DNA of 64,000 bases, from positions 186,001-250,000 of the forward strand of contig JAWUVI010000022.1 in assembly GCA_034112445.1 (NCBI GenBank). Reading direction: 5' to 3'. Below are positions 36,346 to 45,354 of the stretch, in pieces. Origin of the DNA: Pelagadaptatus sp034112445. GTDB lineage: Bacteria > Pseudomonadota > Gammaproteobacteria > Pseudomonadales > Cellvibrionaceae. The notes beneath the pieces were generated by a model that saw only the letters and a list, made by a program, of their open reading frames with translations, was not told the DNA's origin and did not search any database. Both the position numbers and the translations under genes were made by a program. The stretch's first letter is position 1. The number at the start of each line of letters is the position of its first letter.

Positions 36346-37611
36346 TCATCTAATATCAGCAACACTCGCTAACGGATAATGATCAGGATAAGGCAAGCGC
36401 GCCACTCCAGTATCTACCGCAGCCTGAGCTACGGCTGCCGCAACTCTACCTAGCAAACGATGATCCGTAGGTTTAGGCAAGATATATGAACGCCCAAACT
36501 CTAGCTCCACTCCACCATACGCAGCAACAACCTCGGCAGGAATAGGTTCTTTAGCAAGATCTTTAATAGCACGCACTGCCGCCAGCTTCATGGATTCATT
36601 GATTTCAGAAGCTCTCACATCTAATGTTCCGCGAAACAAAAATGGAAAACACAAAACATTATTGACCTGATTCGGATAGTCCGAACGCCCTGTCGCCATA
36701 ATAATATCGTTTCGCGCAGCATTAGCTACATCAGGAGATATCTCTGGATCAGGGTTAGAGCAAGCAAATACAACCGGATTAAGTGCCATAGTCTTAAGCT
36801 GATCAGCATTCAATAAATTAGGGCCTGAAACACCCAAAAATACATCTGCCCCAATCATTGCATCAGTTAGCGTTCGAGCATCGGTATTCTTTGCAAATTC
36901 TTCTTTATGGGGAGTAAGATGATCACGGCCGGAGTAAATAACGCCTTTACTATCTAACATTGTGATATTTTCGCGCAAAGCACCCGCACTAATCATCAAA
37001 GTACAGCAAGCATGCGCCGCAGCCCCAGCTCCTAAACAAACAATTTTAGCGGTTTCAATTGTCTTATCTTGAATCTCAAGCGCGTTCAATAACCCAGCAA
37101 CCGTCACGATCGCAGTTCCATGCTGATCATCATGGAAGATAGGCACTTTACAGCTCTCAATTAATGCCTTTTCTATTTCGAAACATTCAGGAGCCTTAAT
37201 ATCCTCAAGGTTAATGCCACCCCAAGTATCGGCAATACGCTCAACCGTCTCAATAAATGCGGCTGGACTCTCTGCAGTAACTTCAATATCAATTGAATCA
37301 ATTCCAGCAAAACGTTTAAACAGAAGGCTCTTACCTTCCATAACAGGCTTACTGGCTAGCGGCCCTAAATTACCCAACCCAAGTATTGCGCTGCCATCCG
37401 TGATCACCGCCACCATATTGCCTTTAGCCGTATATTTAAAAGCATTTTCAGGATCGCGAGCAATTTCACGTACCGGCTCAGCCACACCTGGGCTGTATGC
37501 CAACGATAGGTCTTCTTGGGTCTCGGCAGACGTTGTAATCTCGACGCTTAACTTTCCCGGCCTAGGAAAGGCATGATAATCAAGGGCTGCTTTTTTTAAT
37601 TCATCAGACAT
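36346..37611 (-). CDS. maeB: Malic enzyme, short single-domain form (decarboxylating, NAD(P)-dependent)
   Basis: Oxidative decarboxylation of malate to pyruvate. About 421 residues from ATG 37611, so it lacks the C-terminal phosphotransacetylase-like half of E. coli MaeB (759 residues). Family motifs: 'DLSLAYSPGVAEPVREI', 'VAVITDGSAILGLGNLG', the metal site 'PIFHDDQHGTAIV' and the Rossmann 'IVCLGAGAAAHACC'. Cofactor (NAD or NADP) is not obvious. The start region has no clear ribosome site; frames beginning at 37635 or 37623 are possible, but 'MSDELKKAALDYHAFPRPGK' is the family start. The symbol is by similarity only. Confidence 0.9.
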   Translation of the reverse strand: MSDELKKAALDYHAFPRPGKLSVEITTSAETQEDLSLAYSPGVAEPVREIARDPENAFKYTAKGNMVAVITDGSAILGLGNLGPLASKPVMEGKSLLFKRFAGIDSIDIEVTAESPAAFIETVERIADTWGGINLEDIKAPECFEIEKALIESCKVPIFHDDQHGTAIVTVAGLLNALEIQDKTIETAKIVCLGAGAAAHACCTLMISAGALRENITMLDSKGVIYSGRDHLTPHKEEFAKNTDARTLTDAMIGADVFLGVSGPNLLNADQLKTMALNPVVFACSNPDPEISPDVANAARNDIIMATGRSDYPNQVNNVLCFPFLFRGTLDVRASEINESMKLAAVRAIKDLAKEPIPAEVVAAYGGVELEFGRSYILPKPTDHRLLGRVAAAVAQAAVDTGVARLPYPDHYPLASVADIR

Positions 37612-37764
37612 AACTAAAACCATTTTATATTGCATGGGCGTTTAAAAAAGGTGGTGCAGAATACCGAACCACCAGCACTCACTCAAGCATTGATTTGACT
37701 ATTTTTTATCCTACAGCGTGCGTTTTTTTGCTTTCAAACACTTTAAAGAACGTAAAGCTCAGAC

Positions 37765-37804
37765 AAAAAAAAGCGCCAAGAACACTATGCCCTCGACGCT
37801 TTTT
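37765..37804 (-). terminator. Rho-independent terminator after rpmE
   Basis: On the minus strand AAAAAGCGTCGAGG pairs with CTTGGCGCTTTTT (some G-U pairs) around an 11-12-base loop and runs into T8. It is 26 bases after the rpmE stop. Confidence 0.8.
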
Positions 37805-37829
37805 GATATGCTTTTCACACAGAAGCAAA

Positions 37830-38045
37830 TTATTTGGCCGCGATTCTGCTGCCAAAACGCTTCTTAAAGCGATCGACACGACCACCTGAGCTAGCTTGTT
37901 TTTGTTTGCCGGTATAAAAAGGATGGCACTGTGAACATACGTCCAAGTGAATCGCTTTTGGAGTGGTGGAGCCAGTTTCAACAACGTTGCCACAACTGCA
38001 AGTTGCAGTCATTGCACCATAATTAGGGTGTATATTAGGTTTCAT
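37830..38045 (-). CDS. rpmE: 50S ribosomal protein L31, zinc-binding (C+) form
   Basis: 71 residues from ATG 38045 (AAGGCG ribosome site); the longer frame to 38105 has no family support. 'MKPNIHPNYGAMTATCSCGN' and 'HLDVCSQCHPFYTGKQ' contain the four zinc cysteines (C16, C18, C37, C40), so it is the zinc-dependent type rather than the zinc-free paralogue. Sits at the 50S central protuberance and contacts the 30S. Divergent from priA, as in E. coli and Pseudomonas. Confidence 0.97.
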   Translation of the reverse strand: MKPNIHPNYGAMTATCSCGNVVETGSTTPKAIHLDVCSQCHPFYTGKQKQASSGGRVDRFKKRFGSRIAAK

Positions 38046-38142
38046 AATGTTTCGCCTTTTTTGTGTTATATGCCGCCACCCGATCTTGTGCCGGGCACCG
38101 CACACCGTTAGTCTTAGCGGGCTTGAAAATTCAAGATCGAGA

Positions 38143-38170
38143 ATAGTACCAGATTACTTTTGCAACGCAA
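38143..38170 (-). promoter_or_regulatory. Candidate sigma-70 promoter for rpmE
   Basis: Minus strand TTGCGT (38165-38170) and TACTAT (38143-38148) are 16 bases apart, about 100 bases before the rpmE ATG. Both boxes match the consensus in about four of six positions. Confidence 0.35.
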
Positions 38171-40451
38171 GATAATTGAATGTTTTTCACACCATTTGCA
38201 GCGGACCCAACCATTGGAAACACAACATAAACAAGTCGACCCCATCATTCTATCTGTGGCACTGCCAACACCGCTGAGAAAAACATTCGACTATTTACTG
38301 CCAGAAGCAACCATTTACGCATCTCTAGCAGAAGCTCGGGAACTATTAACAGGTGCTCGGGTGCAAGTTTCTTTTGCACGCCAAACCTTAATAGGTTTCA
38401 TTGTGAACGTCAGCCACACAAGTCACTTCGACATTAAAAAGATTAAAAATATCTCTCAATTAATAGACCAGCAGCCATTAATACCTGCCGACTTACTCAA
38501 GCTGTGCCAGCGCGCAGCTAACTATTACTGCCACCCACTAGGAGAAGCTCTGAGTACCGCCACTCCAGCATTGTTGCGCCAAGGAGAACCGTCCATATTA
38601 CAACCAATTAATTCGTGGAAAATAGTAGCCGACACAGACATCAAATCAACATTAAAGCGCGCCCCCAAACAACTAGACTTATATCTACGCTTACAAGAGC
38701 GCCAACATTGGTCGCCTGAGTTATTATACTCTGAGAGCATTACTCCAACTCAGCTACGTTCTCTCATAGGCAAAAAACTTGTAATACAGCAACAGAAATT
38801 ACCAAAACCACAGAGATCAAACCCTCTTCTCGCGCAACAGCATCACCAACTCACTGACGAACAAAGTGTCGCCGTCGAAAGCATCAACCACTCAGATTAT
38901 TGCGCTTATCTTTTATACGGAATAACCGGGAGCGGCAAGACCGAAGTCTACTTGCAAGCGATTGAAGAAACCCTAAGCAAGCATCAACAAGTATTGATAC
39001 TTGTCCCCGAGATTGGATTAACCCCGCAAACTATTCAACGCTTTCAAGCACGCTTTAATAGAACCGTAGTCGCCGTTCACTCAAATTTGAATGACAAAGA
39101 ACGTTGTGAAGCATGGCTAATGGCGGCACAAGGTATCGCCGACATTGTTATTGGTACTCGTTCGGCAATATTTACTCCAGCACGCAACCTAGGCCTGATC
39201 ATTGTCGACGAAGAACACGACCAATCATTTAAGCAGCAAGACGGTTTCCGTTATAACGCTCGTGATTTAGCGGTTATGCGCGCCCAGCAATTAAACATCC
39301 CTTTAATTTTGGGTAGCGCAACACCTTCAATGGAGTCCTTTAATAATGCACAGCAACAGCGCTACAAACTGTTGCCACTAACACAAAGGGCAGGCTCTGC
39401 TTTAACTCCCTCCATGGAGGTATTAGACGTCTGCCGCCAGCCCCTGCAAGATGGATTGTCGCCGCCACTCATCACAGCCATCCAAAGAGAAATCGAGCAA
39501 GGCAACCAAGTTTTAGTTTTCCTCAACCGTAGAGGCTTTGCTCCCTCATTACTTTGTCACGACTGTGGCTGGATAGCCCAATGCCCTCGTTGCGACAGCC
39601 GACTTACCGTGCATCAAAGCCCTCAACATTTACACTGTCATCACTGTGATTATCAACGCAGCCACATTCATCAATGTCCGAAATGTAATAGCCGTGAGGT
39701 GAAATGCTTAGGCCAAGGCACCGAACGCTGCGAGCAAGCGCTTACTACCTTATTCCCAAAAACGGACATCATCCGTGTCGATAGGGATTCGACTCGCCGA
39801 AAAAACAGCATGAAAAATATTTTAGATAATATTAACAAAGGCGATCCATGCATATTAGTAGGGACCCAAATGCTCGCCAAAGGCCATCATTTCGCTGACG
39901 TAACTTTGGTGGTTATTCTTGATGCTGACAGCAGTTTGTTTACTGCGGATTTCAGAGCACCAGAGCGCTTCGGACAATTATTATTACAAGTTTCTGGCCG
40001 AGCTGGCCGAGCTCAAAAGCCAGGCCGCGTAATCATACAATCGCATTTAAGCAACCATCCATATTTGCAAAATTTGCTGCAAGGCAATTATTCCAACTTT
40101 TTAGCCATGCTCGAACCAGAGAGAAAACTAACTCAACTCCCCCCATACGGTAATCTCGCACTCATTCGCAGTGAATCTAAACGCCCAGAAAACGCAGCCG
40201 GCTTACTGAATCAATTAAGAGAACATTTAAATCAAAGCTGTGCACACAATCCGCAAGTTAACTTACTTGGGCCATTGCCCGCACCACTAGAGAAACGTAA
40301 TGATCGCTACCGTTTTCAACTTCAAATAAACACTGACAACCGTCAATTACGTCATCACATTGCCGCGCTTAGCATTCAATTTTTAGACGGCAGCGTGCTT
40401 GCACGCAGAGTACGCTGGTCAATTGACATAGATCCACAGGACATGAACTAG
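38160..40451 (+). CDS. priA: Primosomal protein N' (replication restart helicase PriA)
   Basis: Superfamily 2 3'-5' helicase that reloads DnaB at stalled forks. The N-terminal DNA-binding domain begins with 'ILSVALPTPLRKTFDYLLP'. Helicase motifs: Walker A 'GITGSGKTEVYLQAI', 'IVDEEHDQSFKQQ' (motif II, DEEH), 'LGSATPSMESF' and 'QVSGRAGRAQKPG'. Eight zinc cysteines lie between, in 'CHDCGWIAQCPRCDSRL', 'HCHHCDYQ' and 'CPKC'. No ATG is available near the expected start. The frame opens at a TTG (38160); TTG codons at 38196 or 38214, just before the conserved region, are equally possible. Confidence 0.95.
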   Translation: MQRKIIECFSHHLQRTQPLETQHKQVDPIILSVALPTPLRKTFDYLLPEATIYASLAEARELLTGARVQVSFARQTLIGFIVNVSHTSHFDIKKIKNISQLIDQQPLIPADLLKLCQRAANYYCHPLGEALSTATPALLRQGEPSILQPINSWKIVADTDIKSTLKRAPKQLDLYLRLQERQHWSPELLYSESITPTQLRSLIGKKLVIQQQKLPKPQRSNPLLAQQHHQLTDEQSVAVESINHSDYCAYLLYGITGSGKTEVYLQAIEETLSKHQQVLILVPEIGLTPQTIQRFQARFNRTVVAVHSNLNDKERCEAWLMAAQGIADIVIGTRSAIFTPARNLGLIIVDEEHDQSFKQQDGFRYNARDLAVMRAQQLNIPLILGSATPSMESFNNAQQQRYKLLPLTQRAGSALTPSMEVLDVCRQPLQDGLSPPLITAIQREIEQGNQVLVFLNRRGFAPSLLCHDCGWIAQCPRCDSRLTVHQSPQHLHCHHCDYQRSHIHQCPKCNSREVKCLGQGTERCEQALTTLFPKTDIIRVDRDSTRRKNSMKNILDNINKGDPCILVGTQMLAKGHHFADVTLVVILDADSSLFTADFRAPERFGQLLLQVSGRAGRAQKPGRVIIQSHLSNHPYLQNLLQGNYSNFLAMLEPERKLTQLPPYGNLALIRSESKRPENAAGLLNQLREHLNQSCAHNPQVNLLGPLPAPLEKRNDRYRFQLQINTDNRQLRHHIAALSIQFLDGSVLARRVRWSIDIDPQDMN

Positions 40452-40542
40452 CTACTTACTGTAATATTATCTGTTACAGCCACACGCAGTTACGTACAAT
40501 TGCTCAGCCAATTCATTTTATTGTTAAACATACCCACTGAAT

Positions 40543-41103
40543 ATGACTCGAGATTTCGCAAAAAAAAGCCGTCCCGCACCAACCAAACGCACATCCGCAG
40601 CCAAGTCTAATAAGGCTCCAAGCTGGGTTTGGCTTCTGACAGGCACCATTTTGGGCGCATTCATTATGTTTTTAATGTACCTAGCTGATCTTGCCCCTCA
40701 AACCACATCACCGGCCAAAAACACTTCACAGATAACCCAGAGCAACAAAGCCAATATGCCCAAACCACGCTTTGATTTTTATAAAATGCTCAAAGAGTCT
40801 AAACCCACCTCTACTTACTCAAATAATCAGTCTGATAACACGCCTACAATCAATAAAGAGTACACACTGCAGGCAGGATCATTCAGACAAAAAGCAGATG
40901 CCGACAGACTCAGAGCCGAGTTATTAATGCTTAACCTTGCGGCCTATATGGAAATCACCAAATCCAAACAGGGTGAAATTTGGCATCGTGTTTTAGTCGG
41001 TCCTTATTTGTCACGCTCAAAAATGGCAAAAGCTAAAAGCATCCTCGCTTCAAATAACATTGTCCCTCTACTGCTAACCAAAGATATAGCTCCGCCAAAA
41101 TAG
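40543..41103 (+). CDS. Membrane-anchored SPOR-domain protein (FtsN-like)
   Basis: 186 residues. Basic cytoplasmic N-terminus (1-27, many Lys/Pro), one transmembrane helix ('SWVWLLTGTILGAFIMFLMYL', about 27-47), a Ser/Asn/Thr-rich periplasmic linker (about 50-105) and a C-terminal SPOR domain (about 107-180, 'KEYTLQAGSFRQKADADRL', 'WHRVLVGPY') that binds septal peptidoglycan. Topology and location between priA and hslV match FtsN of other gammaproteobacteria, although argS, often found here, is absent. It is shorter than E. coli FtsN (319), so I use only 'FtsN-like'. Confidence 0.88.
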   Translation: MTRDFAKKSRPAPTKRTSAAKSNKAPSWVWLLTGTILGAFIMFLMYLADLAPQTTSPAKNTSQITQSNKANMPKPRFDFYKMLKESKPTSTYSNNQSDNTPTINKEYTLQAGSFRQKADADRLRAELLMLNLAAYMEITKSKQGEIWHRVLVGPYLSRSKMAKAKSILASNNIVPLLLTKDIAPPK

Positions 41104-41162
41104 AAATAAAATGCAGACTTCATTTGTAGCAGCACTGATTTACACTATTGACTGTCACAGTT

Positions 41163-41190
41163 CTTGAATTCCTCTTTTTAGCCCCCATTT
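41163..41190 (+). promoter_or_regulatory. Sigma-32 (heat-shock) promoter for hslVU
   Basis: CTTGAA (41163-41168) and CCCCATTT (41183-41190) are 14 bases apart, a near-perfect match to the RpoH consensus (CTTGAA, then CCCCATNT). The hslV start is about 58 bases downstream. The hslVU operon is a known RpoH target in E. coli. Confidence 0.85.
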
Positions 41191-41247
41191 TGTTTTCATC
41201 CGACTCTTACAGCCTCACTAATTAAAGTCATTACAAGGAACCTATCT

Positions 41248-41805
41248 GTGGAACAATATCGCGGCACCACCATCCTATCCATGCGACGCAATGGCATTGT
41301 TGTCATTGGCGGTGATGGGCAAGTATCAATGGGCAACACGGTGATGAAGGGCAATGCTCGTAAAGTTCGCAGGCTCTACAACGACCAAGTTCTGGCGGGC
41401 TTTGCTGGCGGAACAGCAGATGCCTTCACATTATTTGAGCGCTTTGAAGCGAAACTTGAAGCTCACAACGGCCAATTAGTTCGCGCTGCCGTAGAGCTTG
41501 CCAAAGAATGGCGTACTGACAGAGCTTTAAGAAAATTAGAGGCCTTATTAGCCGTAGCCGATAAAGACGCTTCACTCATTATTACGGGTAATGGCGATGT
41601 AATACAGCCCGAGCAAGATATTATAGCCATTGGTTCTGGCGGCCCATTTGCTCAATCGGCAGCGCTTGCTCTGGCAGAAAATACCGATATGTCTGCAGAA
41701 GAAATGGTTAGGAAATCACTCGGCATAGCCGGTGACATTTGTGTTTTTACCAATCACAACCACACCATCGAAACTTTAGAATACGACGCCTCCGCGTCTG
41801 AATAA
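41248..41805 (+). CDS. hslV: HslV peptidase subunit of the HslVU ATP-dependent protease
   Basis: Proteasome-like threonine peptidase, 185 residues, starting at GTG with an AAGGAA site. The N-terminus is MEQYRGTTIL, so six residues must be removed to expose the catalytic Thr; E. coli HslV has only Met before the Thr. 'VIGGDGQVSMGNTVMKGNA', 'GFAGGTADAFTLFERFE' and 'IGSGGPFAQSAALAL' are family signatures. 29 bp before hslU. Confidence 0.98.
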   Translation: MEQYRGTTILSMRRNGIVVIGGDGQVSMGNTVMKGNARKVRRLYNDQVLAGFAGGTADAFTLFERFEAKLEAHNGQLVRAAVELAKEWRTDRALRKLEALLAVADKDASLIITGNGDVIQPEQDIIAIGSGGPFAQSAALALAENTDMSAEEMVRKSLGIAGDICVFTNHNHTIETLEYDASASE

Positions 41806-41834
41806 AACACACCTACAGATTAAGAATTATTATT

Positions 41835-43160
41835 ATGTCCAATATGACTCCCCGTGAAATAGTCCACGAACTCGATCAACACATCATCGGCCAAAACAAC
41901 GCCAAACGCGCTGTTGCCATAGCTTTGCGCAATCGCTGGCGGAGAATGCAACTGACCGAAACTCTTCGCGATGAAATTACTCCTAAGAATATTTTGATGA
42001 TTGGGCCAACCGGAGTTGGCAAAACTGAAATTGCTCGACGCTTAGCTAAACTCGCTAACGCACCGTTTATAAAAGTAGAAGCCACCAAGTTTACAGAAGT
42101 TGGCTACGTTGGCAGAGATGTTGAATCGATCGTACGCGACTTGGTTGATATGTCACTGAAGATGTTCCGCGAGCAAGAAATGAAAAAAGTGGCGCATCGC
42201 GCTGAAGATGCTGCTGAAGATAGAATTCTTGATGCGTTGCTGCCACCGGCACGCAATGCCGACGGCACAACAGGCGATGCTCAAGATTCATCTACCCGTC
42301 AACTGTTTCGCAAAAAATTGCGTGAAGGTGATCTAGACGACAAAGAGATCGAAATAGACATTTCTGCCACACCGGTAGGCGTCGAAATAATGGCCCCTCC
42401 AGGCATGGAAGACATGACCAGCCAACTGCAAAACATGTTTTCGTCTATGTCTACAGGAAAAACCAAGAAGACCAAAATCAGCGTTAAGCTAGCACTCAAG
42501 CAAGTTCGTGATGAAGAAGCCGCCAAGCTTGTCAATGATGACGAAGTCAAAGAAGCCGCCATTCACGCCGCAGAGCAAAACGGAATCGTTTTTATTGATG
42601 AGTTAGATAAGGTTGCAAAACGCCCCGAAGGCAGTGGCGGTGATGTTTCACGTGAAGGCGTACAACGAGATTTGTTGCCGCTTATCGAAGGCTGCACAGT
42701 GAGCACCAAGCACGGCATGATCAAAACCGATCACATATTGTTCATTGCGTCTGGCGCCTTTCACTTAGCAAAGCCGTCCGACCTGATACCTGAGTTGCAG
42801 GGCCGCTTACCGATTAGAGTTGAACTGGAGGCGCTAACGCCCGATGATTTTGAGCGTATTTTAACTGAACCAAATGCTTCGCTAACAGAACAACAGATAG
42901 CGCTACTAAGCACCGAAGGCACACAATTAACGTTCACCAAAGAGGGTATCCGCCGTATTGCTGAAACCGCTTATGATGTTAATGAGAGAACCGAAAATAT
43001 TGGCGCCAGGAGACTTCATACAGTAATGGAAAGACTGCTAGAGGATGTTTCTTTTGCCGCCGAAGACAACGAGGAAAACATTCAAATAGATGCCGAATAC
43101 GTAGATAAGTATCTAGGTGAGCTAGCGAGCAATGAAGACTTAAGTCGCTTCATCCTCTAA
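41835..43160 (+). CDS. hslU: HslU ATPase (unfoldase) subunit of HslVU
   Basis: AAA+ unfoldase, 441 residues. Walker A 'GPTGVGKTEIARRLAK' (about 57-72), the pore loop in 'EVGYVGRDVES', I-domain (about 110-240), Walker B 'NGIVFIDELDKVAKR' and sensor 'NIGARRLHTVMERLLE'. It ends in 'EDLSRFIL', the tail that docks into HslV. Same operon as hslV. Confidence 0.98.
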   Translation: MSNMTPREIVHELDQHIIGQNNAKRAVAIALRNRWRRMQLTETLRDEITPKNILMIGPTGVGKTEIARRLAKLANAPFIKVEATKFTEVGYVGRDVESIVRDLVDMSLKMFREQEMKKVAHRAEDAAEDRILDALLPPARNADGTTGDAQDSSTRQLFRKKLREGDLDDKEIEIDISATPVGVEIMAPPGMEDMTSQLQNMFSSMSTGKTKKTKISVKLALKQVRDEEAAKLVNDDEVKEAAIHAAEQNGIVFIDELDKVAKRPEGSGGDVSREGVQRDLLPLIEGCTVSTKHGMIKTDHILFIASGAFHLAKPSDLIPELQGRLPIRVELEALTPDDFERILTEPNASLTEQQIALLSTEGTQLTFTKEGIRRIAETAYDVNERTENIGARRLHTVMERLLEDVSFAAEDNEENIQIDAEYVDKYLGELASNEDLSRFIL

Positions 43161-43190
43161 TTTTCTCACCATTCAACAAGTAATTTAATC

Positions 43191-43571
43191 ATGCACGTAA
43201 CACCAAATCGAATTCAGCTGCACAAGAAAAGTAAACAGCTAGAGCTGCAATTCGGTTTGGATTCCTACTCGCTTAGCTCGGAATACCTACGCGTGCACTC
43301 ACCCTCTGCCGAAGTTCGAGGTCACGGTAACGCAACAGCAACCCTTCAACACGGCAAGTTGCACGTTGCCATCACGCACATAGAGGCAGCAGGGAATTAC
43401 GGGCTGCGTATTTTCTTTGATGATGAGCACAGCAGTGGCATATACAACTGGGAACTGCTTTATCGACTGTCCACCAATCAAATCATTCTTATGCAAAAAT
43501 ATGAGGACAATCTTAAACAAGCAGGTAAATTCCGAGACCCTGATACAAGCACACTGCCAATAATCCAATAA
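43191..43571 (+). CDS. DUF971 (gamma-butyrobetaine hydroxylase-like N-terminal domain) protein
   Basis: 126 residues. The conserved core is 'HKKSKQLELQFG', 'YSLSSEYLRVHSPSAEVRGHG', 'EAAGNYGLRIFFDDEHSSG', 'IYNWELLY'. This is a free-standing copy of the domain found at the N-terminus of gamma-butyrobetaine hydroxylase; it lacks the zinc cysteines of some members. It commonly follows hslU in gammaproteobacteria (as in Pseudomonas). A role in Fe-S or oxygenase chemistry is only suggested. The stop codon falls within the first units of an 8-bp tandem repeat. Confidence 0.88.
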   Translation: MHVTPNRIQLHKKSKQLELQFGLDSYSLSSEYLRVHSPSAEVRGHGNATATLQHGKLHVAITHIEAAGNYGLRIFFDDEHSSGIYNWELLYRLSTNQIILMQKYEDNLKQAGKFRDPDTSTLPIIQ

Positions 43572-43596
43572 TCCAATAATCCAATAATCCAATAAT
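43557..43596. repeat. 8-bp tandem repeat (TAATCCAA) at the end of the DUF971 gene
   Basis: Four perfect copies of TAATCCAA (43561-43592) with partial copies on both sides. The DUF971 reading frame ends inside it at TAA 43569-43571. Because 8 is not a multiple of 3, gain or loss of units would shift the frame only after the stop; the protein tail 'PIIQ' itself is read from the repeat. Confidence 0.95.
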
Positions 43597-43835
43597 TATT
43601 CACGCTACCTGCCCCCTTCAAGAAACACTGCATACCGAGTGGCGCGTCATATACGTCAATACTTATACTCAATATTTTTTCAAGCGAGCTCAACCTCACA
43701 CCTAAGATCGCACTCGGTTGACTTTTTATGCCATCAACTCAAGTCTTGCCAGCATCAAATAACGATTTAGCGCAAAAGCCGACAGCAGCCTTAACTCTGA
43801 GGATACTCAGGAAGCTAATATTGAACTCTTCTAGT
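43597..43835. other. Intergenic stretch between the DUF971 gene and ubiE
   Basis: No coding frame, tRNA or strong terminator is evident here. With the repeat before it and the ubiE promoter after it, this makes the 323 bp gap. In Pseudomonas the corresponding gap holds polyhydroxyalkanoate (pha) genes; nothing resembling them remains. Confidence 0.6.
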
Positions 43836-43864
43836 CTGGCAATAACACGACGGCACTGTACAAT
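43836..43864 (+). promoter_or_regulatory. Sigma-70 promoter for ubiE
   Basis: CTGGCA (43836-43841) and TACAAT (43859-43864) with a 17-base spacer; the ubiE ATG is 30 bases after the -10 box. The -10 matches in five positions, the -35 in four. Confidence 0.55.
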
Positions 43865-43894
43865 GACGGCTTTTGTAATTTAAGCAGGCGCATC

Positions 43895-44659
43895 ATGACC
43901 GACCATAATTCGACCAACCAAGAAACAACCCATTTTGGTTTTAAGCAAGTACCTGTCGAAGATAAAGCCAATAAAGTAGCTGATGTTTTTCATTCAGTCG
44001 CTGCAAAATATGACATTATGAACGACTTAATGTCTGGCGGTATTCATCGGTTATGGAAGCGCTTTACCATTGAGATATCCGGCGTTAGAGCGGGCCATAA
44101 GGTCCTCGATATAGCCGGTGGAACAGGTGACCTTAGCTATAAGTTTTCACAACTTGTAGGCAAAGACGGCTTAGTGGTTCTGGCTGACATTAATGACTCT
44201 ATGCTTAAGGTTGGCCGTGACCGACTGACTGATCGTGGTGTGTGCGGTAACCTTGTCGTTGCTCAAGCTGATGCTCAATACCTGCCTTTCCCGGACAACA
44301 CCTTCGATTGCATTACCATTGCATTTGGCTTGCGCAATGTTACGGATAAAGACTTAGCCTTACGCTCGATGCTGCGAGTACTGAAACCCGGCGGGCGTTT
44401 GCTTGTATTAGAATTTTCCAAGCCTCGCAGCCAACTACTGAACAAGGCCTATGACGCCTATTCTTTCCGCATATTACCTTTAATTGGCAAGCTGGTTACT
44501 AATGATTCCGAAAGCTACAGCTATCTAGCTGAATCCATCCGCATGCACCCAGATCAAAGCACTTTAAAGGACATGATGGAGACAGCAGGCTTTACTAACT
44601 GCAGCTATCATGACATGACCGGCGGTATTGTTGCATTACACAAAGGCATAAAGCCTTAA
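43895..44659 (+). CDS. ubiE: Ubiquinone/menaquinone biosynthesis C-methyltransferase UbiE
   Basis: SAM-dependent C-methylation of the quinone ring. 254 residues. 'VFHSVAAKYDIMNDLMSGG' and 'HRLWKRFTI' are the N-terminal signature. The SAM motif I is 'VLDIAGGTGDLSYKF', followed by 'DAQYLPFPDNTFDCITIAFGLRNV' split over motifs II and III, and 'LKPGGRLLVLEFSKP'. First of the ubiE-ubiJ-ubiB set. Confidence 0.98.
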   Translation: MTDHNSTNQETTHFGFKQVPVEDKANKVADVFHSVAAKYDIMNDLMSGGIHRLWKRFTIEISGVRAGHKVLDIAGGTGDLSYKFSQLVGKDGLVVLADINDSMLKVGRDRLTDRGVCGNLVVAQADAQYLPFPDNTFDCITIAFGLRNVTDKDLALRSMLRVLKPGGRLLVLEFSKPRSQLLNKAYDAYSFRILPLIGKLVTNDSESYSYLAESIRMHPDQSTLKDMMETAGFTNCSYHDMTGGIVALHKGIKP

Positions 44660-44713
44660 CCCGCGGCCACGGTAGAACCGCATAATCACGAGCCACATAC
44701 ATCAGGAAGAATC

Positions 44714-45349
44714 ATGCTGGACCCCACCTTGCTAGTCGCCGCTTCTGCAACACTTGAGGCCATAATTAATAAGGCCCTGCAATACGATCCAGCCACACTG
44801 AAGAGCTTACAAAAAAACACCGGTAAATCTCTTGCGATAGAGATTAGCGAGCTTAATCTCACTCTGTGCTTTCACTTGGGCAACCCCATAACAATTACCA
44901 ATCATTGCGAAGACCCAACGGTAAAACTGAAAGGAAGTCTTCCTGCGTTATTGTCTCTTGCATTAAGCGACAGTACCAACCTCGCCAAAAGTGGCGTAAC
45001 TGCTTGGGGAAATACCGCTTTTCTGGCTGAAGTAAAAAGTATTGCTCGACGCATGGAGATAGATTGGGAAGATGCCATAAATCAATGGCTGGGTGATATA
45101 GCAGGTCATCAAATTGCTGAGGGCCTAAGACGTCAATTTGGCTGGTTAAACAATCGGCGTATCAGCGGTGAACGCTTACTTAAAGAGTTCCTCACAGAAG
45201 AATTGAGAGCAACGCCGTCACCCGCAGAATTAGAATCATTTACGAGCGCTGTAGATCAAATTTACTTAAAAACCGACAGACTAAACGCCCGCATTCAACA
45301 ATTAAGCGCCAGACTTCAGCAACAAGACTCTGCGACCAACAAGGAATAA
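44714..45349 (+). CDS. ubiJ: Ubiquinone biosynthesis accessory factor UbiJ (SCP2 domain)
   Basis: 211 residues. An SCP2 sterol-carrier-like domain (about 10-110, with 'LAIEISELNLTLCFHLG' and 'GSLPALLSLALSDS') binds lipids and holds ubiquinone intermediates for the Ubi enzyme complex. The C-terminal half is charged and helical. It lies between ubiE and ubiB, 5 bp before the latter, as in E. coli (yigP) and Pseudomonas. Confidence 0.92.
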   Translation: MLDPTLLVAASATLEAIINKALQYDPATLKSLQKNTGKSLAIEISELNLTLCFHLGNPITITNHCEDPTVKLKGSLPALLSLALSDSTNLAKSGVTAWGNTAFLAEVKSIARRMEIDWEDAINQWLGDIAGHQIAEGLRRQFGWLNNRRISGERLLKEFLTEELRATPSPAELESFTSAVDQIYLKTDRLNARIQQLSARLQQQDSATNKE

Positions 45350-45354
45350 ATAAC

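Noticed and set aside
38160..40451. PriA as a broken gene because it lacks an ATG
   Set aside because: All helicase and zinc motifs are intact and the frame is open from before the conserved start; TTG starts are also used here by dtd and the ECF sigma gene.
43557..43600. Short direct repeats considered as a CRISPR array
   Set aside because: Units of 8 bp with no spacers and no cas genes; a simple tandem repeat. The 21-bp array at 6336-6398 was rejected for the same reason.
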